Positions 25,005 to 35,410 of a stretch of DNA of 64,000 nt are shown piece after piece. The stretch's first letter is position 1; the number at the start of each line of letters is the position of its first letter. Position numbers and translations under genes: made by a program. The stretch is taken from contig NZ_VNJJ01000002.1 in NCBI RefSeq assembly GCF_007786475.1, positions 310,001-374,000 on the forward strand. Direction: 5' to 3'. The notes under the pieces were generated by a model, which was not told the DNA's origin, made no database searches, and saw only the letters and a list, made by a program, of their open reading frames with translations. This stretch comes from Cohnella terricola. Lineage in GTDB: Bacteria > Bacillota > Bacilli > Paenibacillales > Paenibacillaceae.

Positions 25005-26189
25005 TTAGTGGTGGAACAGGCGAACTCCCGAGTATACCATCACCATGTTGTAGTCGTTCGCGGCTTGCACCACTTCTTCGTCCCGCAGCGACTTGCCGGC
25101 TTGAATGACGTATTGCACGCCGCTCCGGCTGGCGCGGTCGAGGTTGTCGCGGAACGGAAGGAAAGCGTCGGAGCCGTAGGAGACGCCCTTCAAGCCGTTC
25201 AGCCATTCGCGCTTTTCTTCGCGAGTCAGGCGGGCTGGTACGACCTCGAAGCAGCTTTCCCAAGCCGCTTGCTCGATCGGGGTCACCTCGTCCTCGAGCC
25301 ACAGGTCGATGGCGTTGTTCTGCTCGGCACGCGCCAGACCTTCGCGGAACTTCATGTTCAGCGCGGCTGGATGCTGCCGGAGATACCAGCGGTCCGCTTT
25401 GTCTCCGGCGAGGCGCGTGCAGTGAATGCGCGATTGCTGGCCGGCGCCGATGCCGATCGTCTGTCCGTCCAGCGTATAACAGATGGAGTTGGACTGCGTA
25501 TATTTGAGCGTGATGAGCGCTACGAGCATGTCGCGCTTGGCGCTTTCCGAAATGTCCTTGTTCGCCGTCACGACGTTAGCGATGTCGAACACCGAGGCGT
25601 CCGGCACGGCGCTATTGCGCTCCTGCTGCAGCTTCATGCCGAACAGCGTACGGGTCTCGATCGGGTCCGGTACGTATTCTGGGTCGATCTGAAGAATCAG
25701 GTACTTGCCGCCCTTCTTCTGCTTCAGAATGTCGAGCGCCTCCGGCGTATAGCCCGGCGCCACGATCAGATCGGACACTTCGCGTTTCAAGAGCGTCGCC
25801 GTCGATGCGTCCACGACGTCGCTAAGCGCGGCCGCGTCTCCGAAGGAGGACATGCGGTCGGCTCCACGAGCGCGGGCGTAAGCGGTCGCCAGAGGAGAAA
25901 GCTCGGTTCCGTCGACGAAATAAGCCTTCGCCAATTCCGGCGATAACGGCGAATAGACAGCCGCTCCCGCAGGACTTACGTGCTTGAAGGAAGCGGCGGC
26001 CGGAAGCCCGGTCGCTTGACGGAGCTCGCGTACGAGTTGGAACGCGTTCAAAGCGTCGAGCAGATTGATGAAGCCCGGGTCCCCGTTTACCACGGTGAGC
26101 GGCAGCGGCTTGCCGTCTGCAAACAGCTTCGCTTCTTTCTGGTGCGGGTTCATGCCGTAGCGTAAAGCAATTTCGTGGATCTCGCTCAT
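25005..26189 (-). CDS. purH: Stand-alone AICAR formyltransferase (PurH C-terminal domain only)
   Basis: A 394-residue protein that begins directly in the AICAR transformylase fold (IALRYGMNPHQKEAKLF) and lacks the N-terminal MGS-like IMP cyclohydrolase domain of about 200 residues in normal PurH. Transformylase hallmarks are SFKHVSPAGAAVY (catalytic KHVxPxG), YTQSNSICYTLDGQTIGIGAGQQSRIHCTR in the core and DAFLPFRDNLDRAS near the C-terminus. It formylates AICAR with 10-formyl-THF; ring closure must be done by the PurO-like protein encoded next. Confidence 0.93.
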   Translation of the reverse strand: MSEIHEIALRYGMNPHQKEAKLFADGKPLPLTVVNGDPGFINLLDALNAFQLVRELRQATGLPAAASFKHVSPAGAAVYSPLSPELAKAYFVDGTELSPLATAYARARGADRMSSFGDAAALSDVVDASTATLLKREVSDLIVAPGYTPEALDILKQKKGGKYLILQIDPEYVPDPIETRTLFGMKLQQERNSAVPDASVFDIANVVTANKDISESAKRDMLVALITLKYTQSNSICYTLDGQTIGIGAGQQSRIHCTRLAGDKADRWYLRQHPAALNMKFREGLARAEQNNAIDLWLEDEVTPIEQAAWESCFEVVPARLTREEKREWLNGLKGVSYGSDAFLPFRDNLDRASRSGVQYVIQAGKSLRDEEVVQAANDYNMVMVYSGVRLFHH

Positions 26190-26232
26190 TATAGTGTTCT
26201 CGTCCTTTCCTGTTTCGCCTCGTTGCCCGGCG

Positions 26233-26862
26233 TTAATCGCCGAGACGAATGTTCACTTTCCGTTCGTTCAACGTCACGCGGCCTTCCGCAATCCAGCGAA
26301 CGGCCTTCGGCAATAACTCGTGTTCAACCTTATGCAAGCGTTCCGCCAGCGTTTCTTCCGTATCGTCATCCCGGATCTCGACGGCTTTCTGCGCGATAAT
26401 CGGGCCGGAATCCATTCCGCCATCTACGAAGTGTACGGTTACGCCAGTCAGCTTGACGCCGTATTCCAGCGCCTGGCGGATCGCCCGCACCCCCGGGAAG
26501 GACGGCAGCATAGCCGGGTGGACGTTGATCATCCGACCGTAATAAGGCTCCACGAGCGTCGCGGTAATTAGCCTCATATAACCGGCCAGCACGATCAATT
26601 CCACGCCTTCCTCGCGGAGACGATCGACGATCTCTTCTTCGTAGGCTTCCCTAGTCGCGTACGATTTAGGGTCGAAGAGGAAGGTCGGTATGCCCAGCGC
26701 TTCCGCGCGTTGGACCACCTTCGCTTCCGGCTTGTCGCAGACGAGCAACGATACCGTCGCAGGAACGTTCTGCTCCCGGATCGCTTCGACAAGCGCCTGA
26801 AAATTGCTTCCGCTTCCGGATGCGAATACCGCTACCTTCAGCAGCTGCGACGACGCGGTCAT
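26233..26862 (-). CDS. purN: Phosphoribosylglycinamide formyltransferase
   Basis: A 209-residue GART enzyme using 10-formyl-THF (purine step 3). Motifs: [27 protein letters not shown], the catalytic region [14 protein letters not shown] (Asn/His), and [20 protein letters not shown] with the catalytic Asp. Its ATG overlaps the purM stop (ATGA), indicating translational coupling. Confidence 0.97.
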   Translation of the reverse strand: MTASSQLLKVAVFASGSGSNFQALVEAIREQNVPATVSLLVCDKPEAKVVQRAEALGIPTFLFDPKSYATREAYEEEIVDRLREEGVELIVLAGYMRLITATLVEPYYGRMINVHPAMLPSFPGVRAIRQALEYGVKLTGVTVHFVDGGMDSGPIIAQKAVEIRDDDTEETLAERLHKVEHELLPKAVRWIAEGRVTLNERKVNIRLGD

Positions 26863-27905
26863 GGCAGCTCCGCGCCTTCGAACGTGACGATCTTGCTGCC
26901 TTCAGTCACCGTGCCGATGCGATAAGCCTGCTCGCCTTGCTCCTTCACGATCGCCAGCGCTTGTTCCGCTTGCTCCGCGGGAACGACGAGCACCATGCCG
27001 ATGCCCATGTTAAACGTCGTGTACATGTCGCGATCGGAGATGCTGCCTTTCTGCTGCATCAGGCCGAAGATCGGCAGTACCGGCCAGGAGCCGCGAACGA
27101 TGTCGGCGTTCGTGCCTTCAGGCAGTACCCGTGGAATATTCTCGATGAATCCGCCGCCCGTAATGTGAGCCATCCCTTTGACCGAGACGCTCTCGAGCAG
27201 CTTCAGAATTTGCTTGACGTAAATACGGGTTGGCTCGATTAGGACATCGCCCAGCGTACGGCCTTCCAGCTCCGCCGGCTTGTCCGTCAGCGAGTAACCG
27301 CTTTGTTCGAGCAGCAGACGGCGAACGAGCGAGAAGCCGTTCGAATGAATGCCGCTGGAAGCCAGTCCGATGAGGGCGTCGCCCGGCTTGATCGTCGAAC
27401 CGTCGATCGCTTTCTTACGGTCAACGATGCCGACCGTAAATCCGGCGATATCGTATTCGCCTTCGGCGTACATACCCGGCATTTCCGCGGTTTCACCGCC
27501 GATCAGCGCGCAGCCAGCTTGTTCGCAACCATCGGCAACGCCTTTGACGATCGCTTCGATCTTCTCGGGAATGACGCGATCGCAAGCCAGGTAGTCGAGG
27601 AAGAACAGAGGTTCGGCCCCGGTCACCACGACGTCGTTGACGCACATGGCAACGGCGTCGATGCCGATCGTGTCGTGCTTGTCCATCGCGAACGCAAGCT
27701 TTAGCTTCGTGCCTACGCCGTCTGTTCCGCTGACGAGCACGGGCTCCTCATACTTGTCTTTGTTCAGGCTGAACAATCCGCCGAATCCGCCGAGACCCGT
27801 CAGCACTTCCGGACGAAACGTCTTTTTGACGTGTTTCTTCATCCGTTCAACCGCTTCGTTGCCGGCCGCGATATCGACTCCAGCTTGTTTGTACGCTTCA
27901 GACAA
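26859..27905 (-). CDS. purM: Phosphoribosylformylglycinamidine cyclo-ligase (AIR synthetase)
   Basis: A 348-residue AIR synthetase (step 5). Signatures: [74 protein letters not shown] placed the start at TTG 27905 because the protein then begins [12 protein letters not shown], as in Bacillus PurM, with GGGAG about nine bases upstream. A TTG three codons earlier is too close to the ribosome site. Confidence 0.96.
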   Translation of the reverse strand: MSEAYKQAGVDIAAGNEAVERMKKHVKKTFRPEVLTGLGGFGGLFSLNKDKYEEPVLVSGTDGVGTKLKLAFAMDKHDTIGIDAVAMCVNDVVVTGAEPLFFLDYLACDRVIPEKIEAIVKGVADGCEQAGCALIGGETAEMPGMYAEGEYDIAGFTVGIVDRKKAIDGSTIKPGDALIGLASSGIHSNGFSLVRRLLLEQSGYSLTDKPAELEGRTLGDVLIEPTRIYVKQILKLLESVSVKGMAHITGGGFIENIPRVLPEGTNADIVRGSWPVLPIFGLMQQKGSISDRDMYTTFNMGIGMVLVVPAEQAEQALAIVKEQGEQAYRIGTVTEGSKIVTFEGAELP

Positions 27906-27970
27906 TGGTTTCAACTCCCTTATACTTTGAAGCTCGCCGGGCGAGCTTATTTGGTGCGTTTAAGCCGCAA

Positions 27971-29467
27971 TTAATCGCAACTGCAAGAGGTCAGCTTGGC
28001 GTCCTCGAATTGAACGGGCGTCGGATAATCGTTGTTGAAGCACGCCATGCACAATCCGTTGTTATACTCGTTCTCGTGAACGCCGACCGCGTCCTTTAGC
28101 CCTTTTTCGCTAAGGAAAAAGAGAGAGTCCGCGTTAATCGCCTGGCGGATTTCCTCCACCGTCTTGCTCGAAGCGATCAAGTCCGCCGGATTCGGCGTAT
28201 CAATGCCGTAATAACAAGGGTTCATGAACGGCGGCGAAGTGATGCACACATGAACCTCGAGTGCGCCCGCGTCGCGAAGCATGTTCACGATCCGCAGCGA
28301 AGTCGTGCCCCGGACGATCGAATCGTCGATCATGACGACGCGTTTGCCTTCTACGACTTTGCGTACCGCCGACAGCTTCATCTTAACGCCCTTCTCGCGA
28401 AGCTCCTGCGAAGGCTGGATAAACGTGCGTCCGGTATATTTGTTTTTGATCAATCCCAATTCGTAAGGAATGCCCGTCTGCTCCGCGTAACCGATCGCCG
28501 CCGAAATGCTCGAATCCGGAACGCCGGTGACGACGTCCGCGTCGACGAACGATTCCTGCGCCAGAATCTGGCCCATCCGCTTCCGTGAAGTGTGCAGATT
28601 CACGCCGTAGATGTCGCTATCCGGCCTGGCGAAATAGATATATTCCATCGCGCACATCGCCCGGCGCACCATCGGCGCAAAACGATCCTCGCGCAAGCCG
28701 TTCTTATCGACCACAAGCAGCTCGCCCGGTTGGATATCGCGAACGTATTGTGCGCCGATCGTCTCCAGCGCGCAAGACTCCGAAGCGAAAATATAAGCTT
28801 CTCCGAGCCGACCCATAACCATCGGACGCAAACCGTGCGGATCGCATGCCGTGATCAGGCAGTCCTTCGTCTGGATCAGGAACGCATAACCTCCGATCAG
28901 CCGCGAGAAAGCGTCTTTCACCGCTTCGATCAGATCCTTCGGAGAACGCGCGATCAGATGCGCGATCACTTCCGTGTCGCTCGTCGTCTGGAAAATCGAA
29001 CCCGACTCTTCCAGCTCTTTGCGAATACCCGGCTCGTTCACCAGATTACCGTTTGTGCAGACAGCCAGGTCGCCGCCGCGGTATTTGAACACGAGCGGTT
29101 GCGCATTTCCGAGCTGGCTAGAACCGGAGGTCGAGTACCGGACGTGTCCGATCGCTTGACTGCCCTTCAACGATTCCAGGCGATCGCGGTCGAACACTTC
29201 TTTCACGAGCCCCATGCCTCTATGGAAATTAAAAACGCCGTCGTCGGACGTGCAGATGCCGCAGCTTTCCTCTCCGCGGTGCTGCAATGCGTGCAGCCCG
29301 TAGTAGGAAAGGTTGGCCGCGTCGGGGTGACCGTACACCCCGAACACGCCGCACTCTTCCTTAACTTTGTCGAAAATGGATTCCTTGCTGCCGTTGCCTT
29401 CGTTGTAATAATCCCCGGTCCAGAGCCGCGTCACTGCTGTCCCCCCGTTCACAACGCTAGATGTCAT
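27971..29467 (-). CDS. purF: Amidophosphoribosyltransferase
   Basis: A 498-residue enzyme for the committed step (PRPP + glutamine). The N-terminal nucleophile Cys lies in [12 protein letters not shown] at residue 39, so a 38-residue propeptide must be removed, longer than the 11 residues in B. subtilis. PRPP loop: [16 protein letters not shown]. Cysteines matching the [4Fe-4S] ligands of Bacillus PurF are seen in [15 protein letters not shown] and LCMACF. The ATG at 29467 overlaps the purL stop (ATGA). Confidence 0.97.
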   Translation of the reverse strand: MTSSVVNGGTAVTRLWTGDYYNEGNGSKESIFDKVKEECGVFGVYGHPDAANLSYYGLHALQHRGEESCGICTSDDGVFNFHRGMGLVKEVFDRDRLESLKGSQAIGHVRYSTSGSSQLGNAQPLVFKYRGGDLAVCTNGNLVNEPGIRKELEESGSIFQTTSDTEVIAHLIARSPKDLIEAVKDAFSRLIGGYAFLIQTKDCLITACDPHGLRPMVMGRLGEAYIFASESCALETIGAQYVRDIQPGELLVVDKNGLREDRFAPMVRRAMCAMEYIYFARPDSDIYGVNLHTSRKRMGQILAQESFVDADVVTGVPDSSISAAIGYAEQTGIPYELGLIKNKYTGRTFIQPSQELREKGVKMKLSAVRKVVEGKRVVMIDDSIVRGTTSLRIVNMLRDAGALEVHVCITSPPFMNPCYYGIDTPNPADLIASSKTVEEIRQAINADSLFFLSEKGLKDAVGVHENEYNNGLCMACFNNDYPTPVQFEDAKLTSCSCD

Positions 29468-31719
29468 GCCGTTTGTCCGTTCATGTGGTTCGGGATCGCT
29501 TGCTTCCACGCTTGGCGAAGCTCTTCGACCGAAGCATCGATCGCATCGTGTCCGCCGATGCGGACTTTCAGGCGATCGCCCGATACCGTGCCGAGCCGCT
29601 GCAGAGGAACGCCCGCTGCTTCGATCGCGGCTGCCAGCTTATCCGCAAGTTCCGGCTTCGCCGACAGCAAAATACGCGATTGCGATTCGCTGAACAGCGC
29701 CAGGTCCAGACGCAAGTTCGTCTCGAACGTCACGTTCACGCCGAGGCCGCGTCCAAAGCCCGCTTCCGCCAGAGCAGCCGCTAGGCCGCCTTCGGACAAG
29801 TCGTGCGCCGAAGCGACGAGCCCTTGTTGAATCGCGCCAAGCACCGTCTGTTGCACTTTTTTCTCGGTTGCCAGATCCAATTCCGGAGGACGGCCTTCCG
29901 TTACGCCATGTACCGCGTATTGGAACTCGCTGCCGCCGATCTCTGCTTTCGTCTCACCGAGCAAGAAGATAACGTCGCCTTCGGCTTTGAACTCTTGCGT
30001 CGTGATGTGATCCGTATCGTGTACGAGACCGACCATGCCGACAACTGGCGTCGGGTAGATCGCGCCTTTCGTATTTTCGTTATAGAGCGACACGTTGCCC
30101 CCGATGACCGGCGTATCGAGGAAGCGGCAAGCTTCCGCCATGCCATCGACTGCCTTCTCCATCTGCCAGAACACTTCCGGTTTCTCCGGGCTGCCGAAGT
30201 TCAAGTTGTCCGTAATCGCCAGCGGCTCGGCACCGGAGCAGACGATGTTGCGCCCCGCTTCCGCTACCGCGATCCGGCCGCCGACTTCTGGGTCCAGATA
30301 AACGTAACGTCCGTTGCAGTCCGTCGTCATCGCAAGGCCTTTGCGCGTGCCGCGGATCGTAACGACCGCCGCGTCCGAACCCGGACGTACAGCCGTTTCC
30401 GTGCGCACCATGTAATCATATTGGTTGTAAACCCACTCTTTGCTTGCGAGCGAAGGTGAACCGAGCACTTTCTTCAGGGCTCCGTTCAAGTCGATCGTTT
30501 GCTCGTAGCGGTTCGTGTCGATCGAACCGTTCTTCAGGTAATATTCCGGAACCGCCGACGGTTTGTTGTAAACCGGGCAGTCGTCGACGAGAGCTTTAAC
30601 CGGCATGTCGCCGACAAGCTCGCCTTTGTGGAACAGCTTCAGGCGACCGTCGTCGGACACTTTGCCGACTTTGGCGCAATGCAGTCCCCACCGTGCAAAA
30701 ATGCCTTTCGCCTGCTCTTCGTGCTGAGGCTCGCAGACGAACAGCATCCGCTCCTGCGACTCGGACAGCATCATTTCGTACGCCGTCATGCCTTCTTCGC
30801 GCTGCGGCACCTCGTCGAGGTACAGCTCCATGCCGTTGCCCGCTTTGCTTGCCATCTCCGCGCTCGAGCAAGTAAGTCCGGCTGCGCCCATATCCTGGAT
30901 GCCAAGCACGATGCCGGAGTCGATCAGTTCGAGCGTCGCTTCCATGACCAGCTTTTCCATGAACGGATCGCCGACTTGTACCGCCGAACGCTTCGCTTCG
31001 GATTCCGCCGTCAGATCCTCGGATGCGAACGTCGCGCCGTGGATACCGTCGCGGCCTGTTGCCGGTCCGACGTAGAATACCGGATTGCCAATGCCTTTGG
31101 CGACGCCGCGTTGGATTTTATCGTGATCGATCAGCCCGACGCACATCGCGTTTACGAGCGGGTTGCCTTCGTAAGCTTCGTCGAACATAACTTCGCCCGC
31201 GACCGTCGGGATGCCGATGCAGTTGCCGTAACCCGCGATCCCGCTGACGACGTGCTCGAACAGGTAGCGCACGCGCTCGCTCTCGAGACGGCCGAAGCGC
31301 AAGGAGTTCAGCAAGGCGACTGGACGAGCGCCCATCGAGAAAATATCGCGAATAATGCCGCCCACGCCCGTAGCCGCGCCTTGGTACGGTTCGACCGCGG
31401 AAGGGTGGTTGTGGGATTCGATCTTGAACACGACCGCTTGGTTGTCGCCGATGTCGACGATGCCCGCGCCTTCGCCGGGTCCCATCAGGACGCGAGGGCC
31501 GGACGTCGGGAATCTTCTGAGCAGCGGCTTGGAGTTCTTGTATGCGCAGTGTTCGGACCACATAACGCTGAATACGCCGATCTCCGTATAGTTAGGTTGA
31601 CGTCCCATAAAGTCGCAGATGAGCTCGTACTCTTTTTCCGATACGCCGAATTGCTTATATATTTTCTGCTCTGCGATCTGCAGGGCTGTTGGTTCTTTAG
31701 CGGATACTTGCTGCGCCAT
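29464..31719 (-). CDS. purL: FGAM synthetase, large (PurL) subunit
   Basis: A 751-residue small-type PurL, catalytic subunit of the PurS-PurQ-PurL FGAM synthetase (step 4). Motifs: [80 protein letters not shown]. The length and the lack of a glutaminase domain match the Gram-positive form that needs PurQ and PurS, both encoded just upstream. It overlaps the purQ end by 23 bases. Confidence 0.97.
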   Translation of the reverse strand: MAQQVSAKEPTALQIAEQKIYKQFGVSEKEYELICDFMGRQPNYTEIGVFSVMWSEHCAYKNSKPLLRRFPTSGPRVLMGPGEGAGIVDIGDNQAVVFKIESHNHPSAVEPYQGAATGVGGIIRDIFSMGARPVALLNSLRFGRLESERVRYLFEHVVSGIAGYGNCIGIPTVAGEVMFDEAYEGNPLVNAMCVGLIDHDKIQRGVAKGIGNPVFYVGPATGRDGIHGATFASEDLTAESEAKRSAVQVGDPFMEKLVMEATLELIDSGIVLGIQDMGAAGLTCSSAEMASKAGNGMELYLDEVPQREEGMTAYEMMLSESQERMLFVCEPQHEEQAKGIFARWGLHCAKVGKVSDDGRLKLFHKGELVGDMPVKALVDDCPVYNKPSAVPEYYLKNGSIDTNRYEQTIDLNGALKKVLGSPSLASKEWVYNQYDYMVRTETAVRPGSDAAVVTIRGTRKGLAMTTDCNGRYVYLDPEVGGRIAVAEAGRNIVCSGAEPLAITDNLNFGSPEKPEVFWQMEKAVDGMAEACRFLDTPVIGGNVSLYNENTKGAIYPTPVVGMVGLVHDTDHITTQEFKAEGDVIFLLGETKAEIGGSEFQYAVHGVTEGRPPELDLATEKKVQQTVLGAIQQGLVASAHDLSEGGLAAALAEAGFGRGLGVNVTFETNLRLDLALFSESQSRILLSAKPELADKLAAAIEAAGVPLQRLGTVSGDRLKVRIGGHDAIDASVEELRQAWKQAIPNHMNGQTA

Positions 31720-32389
31720 TACGTTCCCTCCAAGCGTTAAGTACTGACGTAAACATTCGAGCGCCGTCGGCGGAGCCGAGAATTTCTTTGACCGCGCGTT
31801 CCGGGTGAGGCATCATGCCGACGACGTTGCCCGCTTCGTTGCAGACGCCGGCGATATTGTCGACCGAACCGTTCGGATTTTCCCCCGCATAGCGGAAAAC
31901 AATCTGGTTATTGGCTTTCAATTGTGCCAAAGTCTCATCGTTCACATAGTAGCTTCCTTCGCCGTGCGCGATCGGGATCGTGATGACCTCGCCTTGCTTG
32001 TAGTCGTTCGTGAAGCCCGTAGTGGCGTTCTCTACTTTAAGGCCGACTTGGTGGCAGCGGAATTTCAGAGAGTTGTTGCGGATCAGCGCGCCTGGGAGCA
32101 GGCCCGTTTCGGTCAAGATTTGGAATCCGTTGCAGATGCCGAGGATGAACTTGCCTTGTTCGGCCGCTTTCTTCACTTCCGCCATGACGGGAGCGAATTG
32201 AGCGATCGCGCCGCAGCGCAGGTAATCCCCGTAGGAGAATCCTCCCGGCACGAGAATCGCGTCGTAAGCGGACAGATCAGTTGCCGTATGGAACACGTAA
32301 TCGACGGCTTCGCCGACCGTATCTTCTACCGCTTTGTAGCAGTCGATGTCGCAGTTGGAACCCGGGAAAACAAGGACAGCGAATTTCAT
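31697..32389 (-). CDS. purQ: FGAM synthetase, glutaminase (PurQ) subunit
   Basis: A 230-residue class I glutamine amidotransferase. It begins [20 protein letters not shown]; the nucleophile Cys is in [20 protein letters not shown] near residue 87, and the His/Glu pair is in MMPHPERA near the C-terminus. It supplies ammonia to PurL. The start at 32389 lies just after purS, with GGAGGA and GAGG upstream; an open frame further upstream is inside purS. Confidence 0.96.
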   Translation of the reverse strand: MKFAVLVFPGSNCDIDCYKAVEDTVGEAVDYVFHTATDLSAYDAILVPGGFSYGDYLRCGAIAQFAPVMAEVKKAAEQGKFILGICNGFQILTETGLLPGALIRNNSLKFRCHQVGLKVENATTGFTNDYKQGEVITIPIAHGEGSYYVNDETLAQLKANNQIVFRYAGENPNGSVDNIAGVCNEAGNVVGMMPHPERAVKEILGSADGARMFTSVLNAWRERNGAASIR

Positions 32390-32396
32390 GGGCGCC

Positions 32397-32639
32397 TCAG
32401 TCCTCCAATTCAAAGCGATAGTCTTCGACGACCGTGTTCGCCAGAAGCTTCTCGCACATGACTTTGAGCTTTTCCTCCGCTTGAGCGCGGTCGTTCGTAT
32501 CCAGGTCGAGCTCCATGTATTTGCCGATTCTCACTTTGCTCACTTCGTTGAAACCCAGCGTGTGGAGCGCGCCTTGTACGGCGTTGCCTTGAGGGTCGAG
32601 CACGTTCTGCTTGATCGTCACGTATACCTTTGCTTTCAT
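32397..32639 (-). CDS. purS: FGAM synthetase, PurS subunit
   Basis: An 80-residue Pur[21 protein letters not shown] followed by [20 protein letters not shown], the conserved core that bridges PurQ and PurL. AGGAGGAACTCCCAC precedes the ATG. The upstream neighbour purC is 551 bases away, with two minisatellites in between. Confidence 0.95.
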   Translation of the reverse strand: MKAKVYVTIKQNVLDPQGNAVQGALHTLGFNEVSKVRIGKYMELDLDTNDRAQAEEKLKVMCEKLLANTVVEDYRFELED

Positions 32640-32736
32640 GTGGGAGTTCCTCCTGATATGGGATGGTGATGAGTAGTTGGATTCTATAAGGACATATGGC
32701 TTGTTAAAAATAGTTTGGGTAGTGGTCAGCTTCTTC

Positions 32737-33098
32737 AATAACGCACTCTTGGTGCTTTATCGAGCCGCACTCTCGGCCTGCGCCACCAATAACGCACTCT
32801 CAGTGTCTTATCACGCTGCACTCTCGGCCCGCGCCGCCAATAACGCACTCTCAGTGTCTTATCTCGCCGTACTCTCGGCCCGCGCCGCCAATAACGCACC
32901 CTCAGTGTCTTATCGCGCCGCACTTTCGGCCCGCTCCGCCAATAACGCACTCTCAGTGTCTTATCACGCTGCACTCTCGGCCCGCGCCGCCAATAACGCA
33001 CTCTCAGTGTCTTATCTCGCCGCACTCTCGGCCCGCGCCGCCAATAACGCACCCTCAGTGTCTTATCTCGCCGCACTTTCGGTGAGTGCCACCACTTA
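32737..33098. repeat. 51-bp tandem minisatellite inside the purine operon
   Basis: From 32769 the unit beginning ACTCTCGGCCCGCGCCGCCA recurs every 51 bases for six full copies, with partial copies at both ends. Differences between copies are mainly C/T or G/C changes. Because 51 is 17 codons, long frames stay open on both strands, but no start site supports translation. The array lies between purC and purS, where the operon must be transcribed through it. Confidence 0.95.
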
Positions 33099-33190
33099 CG
33101 GTCCCGCAGATCGTTTCAGCGGCGGAATCGCCAACTTTAGTCGTCCTAACGGTCCCGCAGATCGTTACAGCGGCGGAATCGCCAACTTTG
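33099..33190. repeat. Second, unrelated 51-bp repeat (two copies) next to purC
   Basis: The unit starting CGGTCCCGCAGATCG occurs at 33099 and 33150, exactly 51 bases apart, with 40 or more nearly identical bases (shared core CAGCGGCGGAATCGCCAAC). The second copy runs up to the purC stop codon at 33191. Its sequence has no visible similarity to the array directly to its left. Confidence 0.85.
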
Positions 33191-34072
33191 CTACTCCGCC
33201 AGTCGGCGGTAAATATCGTTGTACCGCGACGTGGTCGCTTCAACGACGGTTGCCGGAAGCGGCGGCGGCGGGCTGTTCTTGTCCCAATCCGATCCCGCGA
33301 GGTAAGCGCGCACCGGCTCCTTGTCCATGCTGTCGATCTCGACGTCGAGCTTATAGTTCTCTTCCGCCCAGAAACGCGAGGAATCCGGAGTAAACAGCTC
33401 GTCGATCAGGATGATCTCTCCGTCGATCAAGCCGAACTCGAACTTGCAATCCGCGAGGATGATGCCGCGCTTCGCGCAATAATCCCGGCCGAACTCGTAC
33501 AGCTTCAGGCTGCGATCGCGCAAAGCTTCCGCCAGTTCGGTGCCGACGCGGCGGGCCATCTCCTCGAACGGGATGTCTTCGTCATGCCCGACATCGTTCT
33601 TGCCGGCCGGCGTGAAGATCGGCTGCTCGAGCTTCGAGTTTTTATGGAGCCCCTGAGGCAACGGGATACCGTTCACTTCGCCGCTCGCTTGATACTGCCG
33701 CCATCCGCCGCCCGTGATATACCCGCGCACGACGCATTCGATGTCGACCCGTTGCGCTTTGCGGCTAACCATGATCCGCCCGGCAAGCTTCTCCGGCTCG
33801 CTGACGATATCGCCCAGCAAGCTAACGTCGGTGTGAACGACATGGTTCGGCTGAACACTCGACGTTAATTCGAACCAGTGGGCGCTCAAGCCGTTAAGTA
33901 CGCTGCCTTTGCCCGGAACGGGCGGGTCCAGCACGTAGTCGAACGCAGATATCCGGTCGGTTACCACGATCAATAGATGTTCGCCGAGATCGTAAAGCTC
34001 CCGGACTTTGCCCTTATGGATCAGGGGGGCTTTAACGAGCCCTTCGGCCGTAGCCAAAGCTTGGGTAGTCAT
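33191..34072 (-). CDS. purC: SAICAR synthetase
   Basis: A 293-residue SAICAR synthetase (step 8). Motifs: PLIHKGKVRELYDLGEHLLI, VVTDRISAFDYVL, RAQRVDIECVVRGYITGGGW-like core (SRKAQRVDIECVVRGYITGG) and FEFGLIDGEIILIDELFTPD. Length fits the longer PurC form used by many bacteria rather than the 240-residue Bacillus form. ATG at 34072 follows GAGGAGGCCAAC. Confidence 0.95.
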   Translation of the reverse strand: MTTQALATAEGLVKAPLIHKGKVRELYDLGEHLLIVVTDRISAFDYVLDPPVPGKGSVLNGLSAHWFELTSSVQPNHVVHTDVSLLGDIVSEPEKLAGRIMVSRKAQRVDIECVVRGYITGGGWRQYQASGEVNGIPLPQGLHKNSKLEQPIFTPAGKNDVGHDEDIPFEEMARRVGTELAEALRDRSLKLYEFGRDYCAKRGIILADCKFEFGLIDGEIILIDELFTPDSSRFWAEENYKLDVEIDSMDKEPVRAYLAGSDWDKNSPPPPLPATVVEATTSRYNDIYRRLAE

Positions 34073-34108
34073 GTTGGCCTCCTCGCGTTCCTTCATTATA
34101 TAAACGTC

Positions 34109-35404
34109 TTATTTCAAACCGAGACGGTCGAAAATCGTATCCACATGCTTCAAGTGCCACGTCGGATCGAAGCAATCGGCGATTTCTTCAGCGGACAGCA
34201 CGTCCGTGATCTCTTTCGTAGACCCCACGATATCGCGGAAGTCGCGTTGCTCTTCCCAAGCTTGCATCGCGCGCGGTTGCACCGTATCGTACGCTTGCTC
34301 GCGGCTGAAGCCTTTGTCGATCAGCTTCGTCATCACGCGTCCGGAGAAAGGAACATTATATGTGCGAGTCATGTTGCGCTTCATATTTTCCGGGAATACC
34401 GTCAAGTTCTTCACGATATTGCCGAAACGGTTCAGCATATAGTTCAGCAGCATCGTCGCATCCGGCAGGATGACCCGCTCCGCCGAAGAGTGCGAGATGT
34501 CGCGCTCATGCCACAGCGGCACGTTCTCGTACGCCGTCAGCATATGTCCGCGAATGACGCGGGACAGGCCGCTCATATTCTCGCAACCGATCGGATTGCG
34601 CTTGTGCGGCATCGCCGACGAGCCTTTCTGACCTTTGCCGAACGGCTCTTCCACTTCGCGGAACTCACTCTTCTGCAACCCGCGGATTTCCGTCGCGAAC
34701 TTATCGATCGAAGTCGCGATCAGAGCCAGCGTCGCCATATATTCCGCATGGCGGTCGCGCTGCAGCGTCTGCGTCGAGATCGGAGCTGCCTTGATGCCTA
34801 GCTTCTGGCAGACGAACTGCTCCACGAACGGATCGATATTCGCGTAAGTGCCTACGGCTCCGGACATTTTGCCGAACTGTACGCCGTCCGCCGCATGCTC
34901 GAACCGTTCCAGGTTCCGCTTCATTTCTTCGTGCCACAGCGCCAGCTTCAACCCGAACGTCGTCGGCTCGGCATGGACACCGTGCGTACGGCCCATCATC
35001 GGAGTTGATTTGTATTTAATCGCTTGATCGCGGAGGATCGCGATGAAGTTTTGAATATCTTGACGCAAAATTTCGTTCGCTTGACGAAGCAAGTACCCGA
35101 TCGCCGTATCCACGACATCCGTCGAGGTTAGGCCATAGTGCACCCATTTGCGCTCGGCGCCCAAGCTTTCCGATACCGCGCGGGTAAAGGCGATGACGTC
35201 GTGGCGAGTCTCCAACTCGATCTCGTTGATGCGGTCGATGTCGAACTTCGCGTTCTTGCGAAGTTCTACTGTATCTTCATGCGGGATGTGGCCAAGCTCC
35301 GCCCATGCTTCGCATGCGCACAGCTCCACTTCCAACCAAGCTTTGAATTTGTTTTCTTCGGTCCAGATGGCCCTCATCTCGGGGCGGCTATAACGCTCCA
35401 ACAT
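34109..35404 (-). CDS. purB: Adenylosuccinate lyase
   Basis: A 431-residue fumarase/aspartase-superfamily enzyme that acts twice, on SAICAR and adenylosuccinate. Motifs: [20 protein letters not shown] at the N-terminus, [15 protein letters not shown] (catalytic His), and the signature [20 protein letters not shown] near residue 265. Normal length. It lies between purK (6-base gap) and purC (36-base gap). Confidence 0.97.
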   Translation of the reverse strand: MLERYSRPEMRAIWTEENKFKAWLEVELCACEAWAELGHIPHEDTVELRKNAKFDIDRINEIELETRHDVIAFTRAVSESLGAERKWVHYGLTSTDVVDTAIGYLLRQANEILRQDIQNFIAILRDQAIKYKSTPMMGRTHGVHAEPTTFGLKLALWHEEMKRNLERFEHAADGVQFGKMSGAVGTYANIDPFVEQFVCQKLGIKAAPISTQTLQRDRHAEYMATLALIATSIDKFATEIRGLQKSEFREVEEPFGKGQKGSSAMPHKRNPIGCENMSGLSRVIRGHMLTAYENVPLWHERDISHSSAERVILPDATMLLNYMLNRFGNIVKNLTVFPENMKRNMTRTYNVPFSGRVMTKLIDKGFSREQAYDTVQPRAMQAWEEQRDFRDIVGSTKEITDVLSAEEIADCFDPTWHLKHVDTIFDRLGLK

Positions 35405-35410
35405 TTGTGA

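Noticed and set aside
32677-33393. Open frame with 17-residue repeats (NNALSVSYHAALSARAA) on the plus strand
   Set aside because: It stays open only because the repeat period is a multiple of three, runs antisense into purC, and has no ribosome site.
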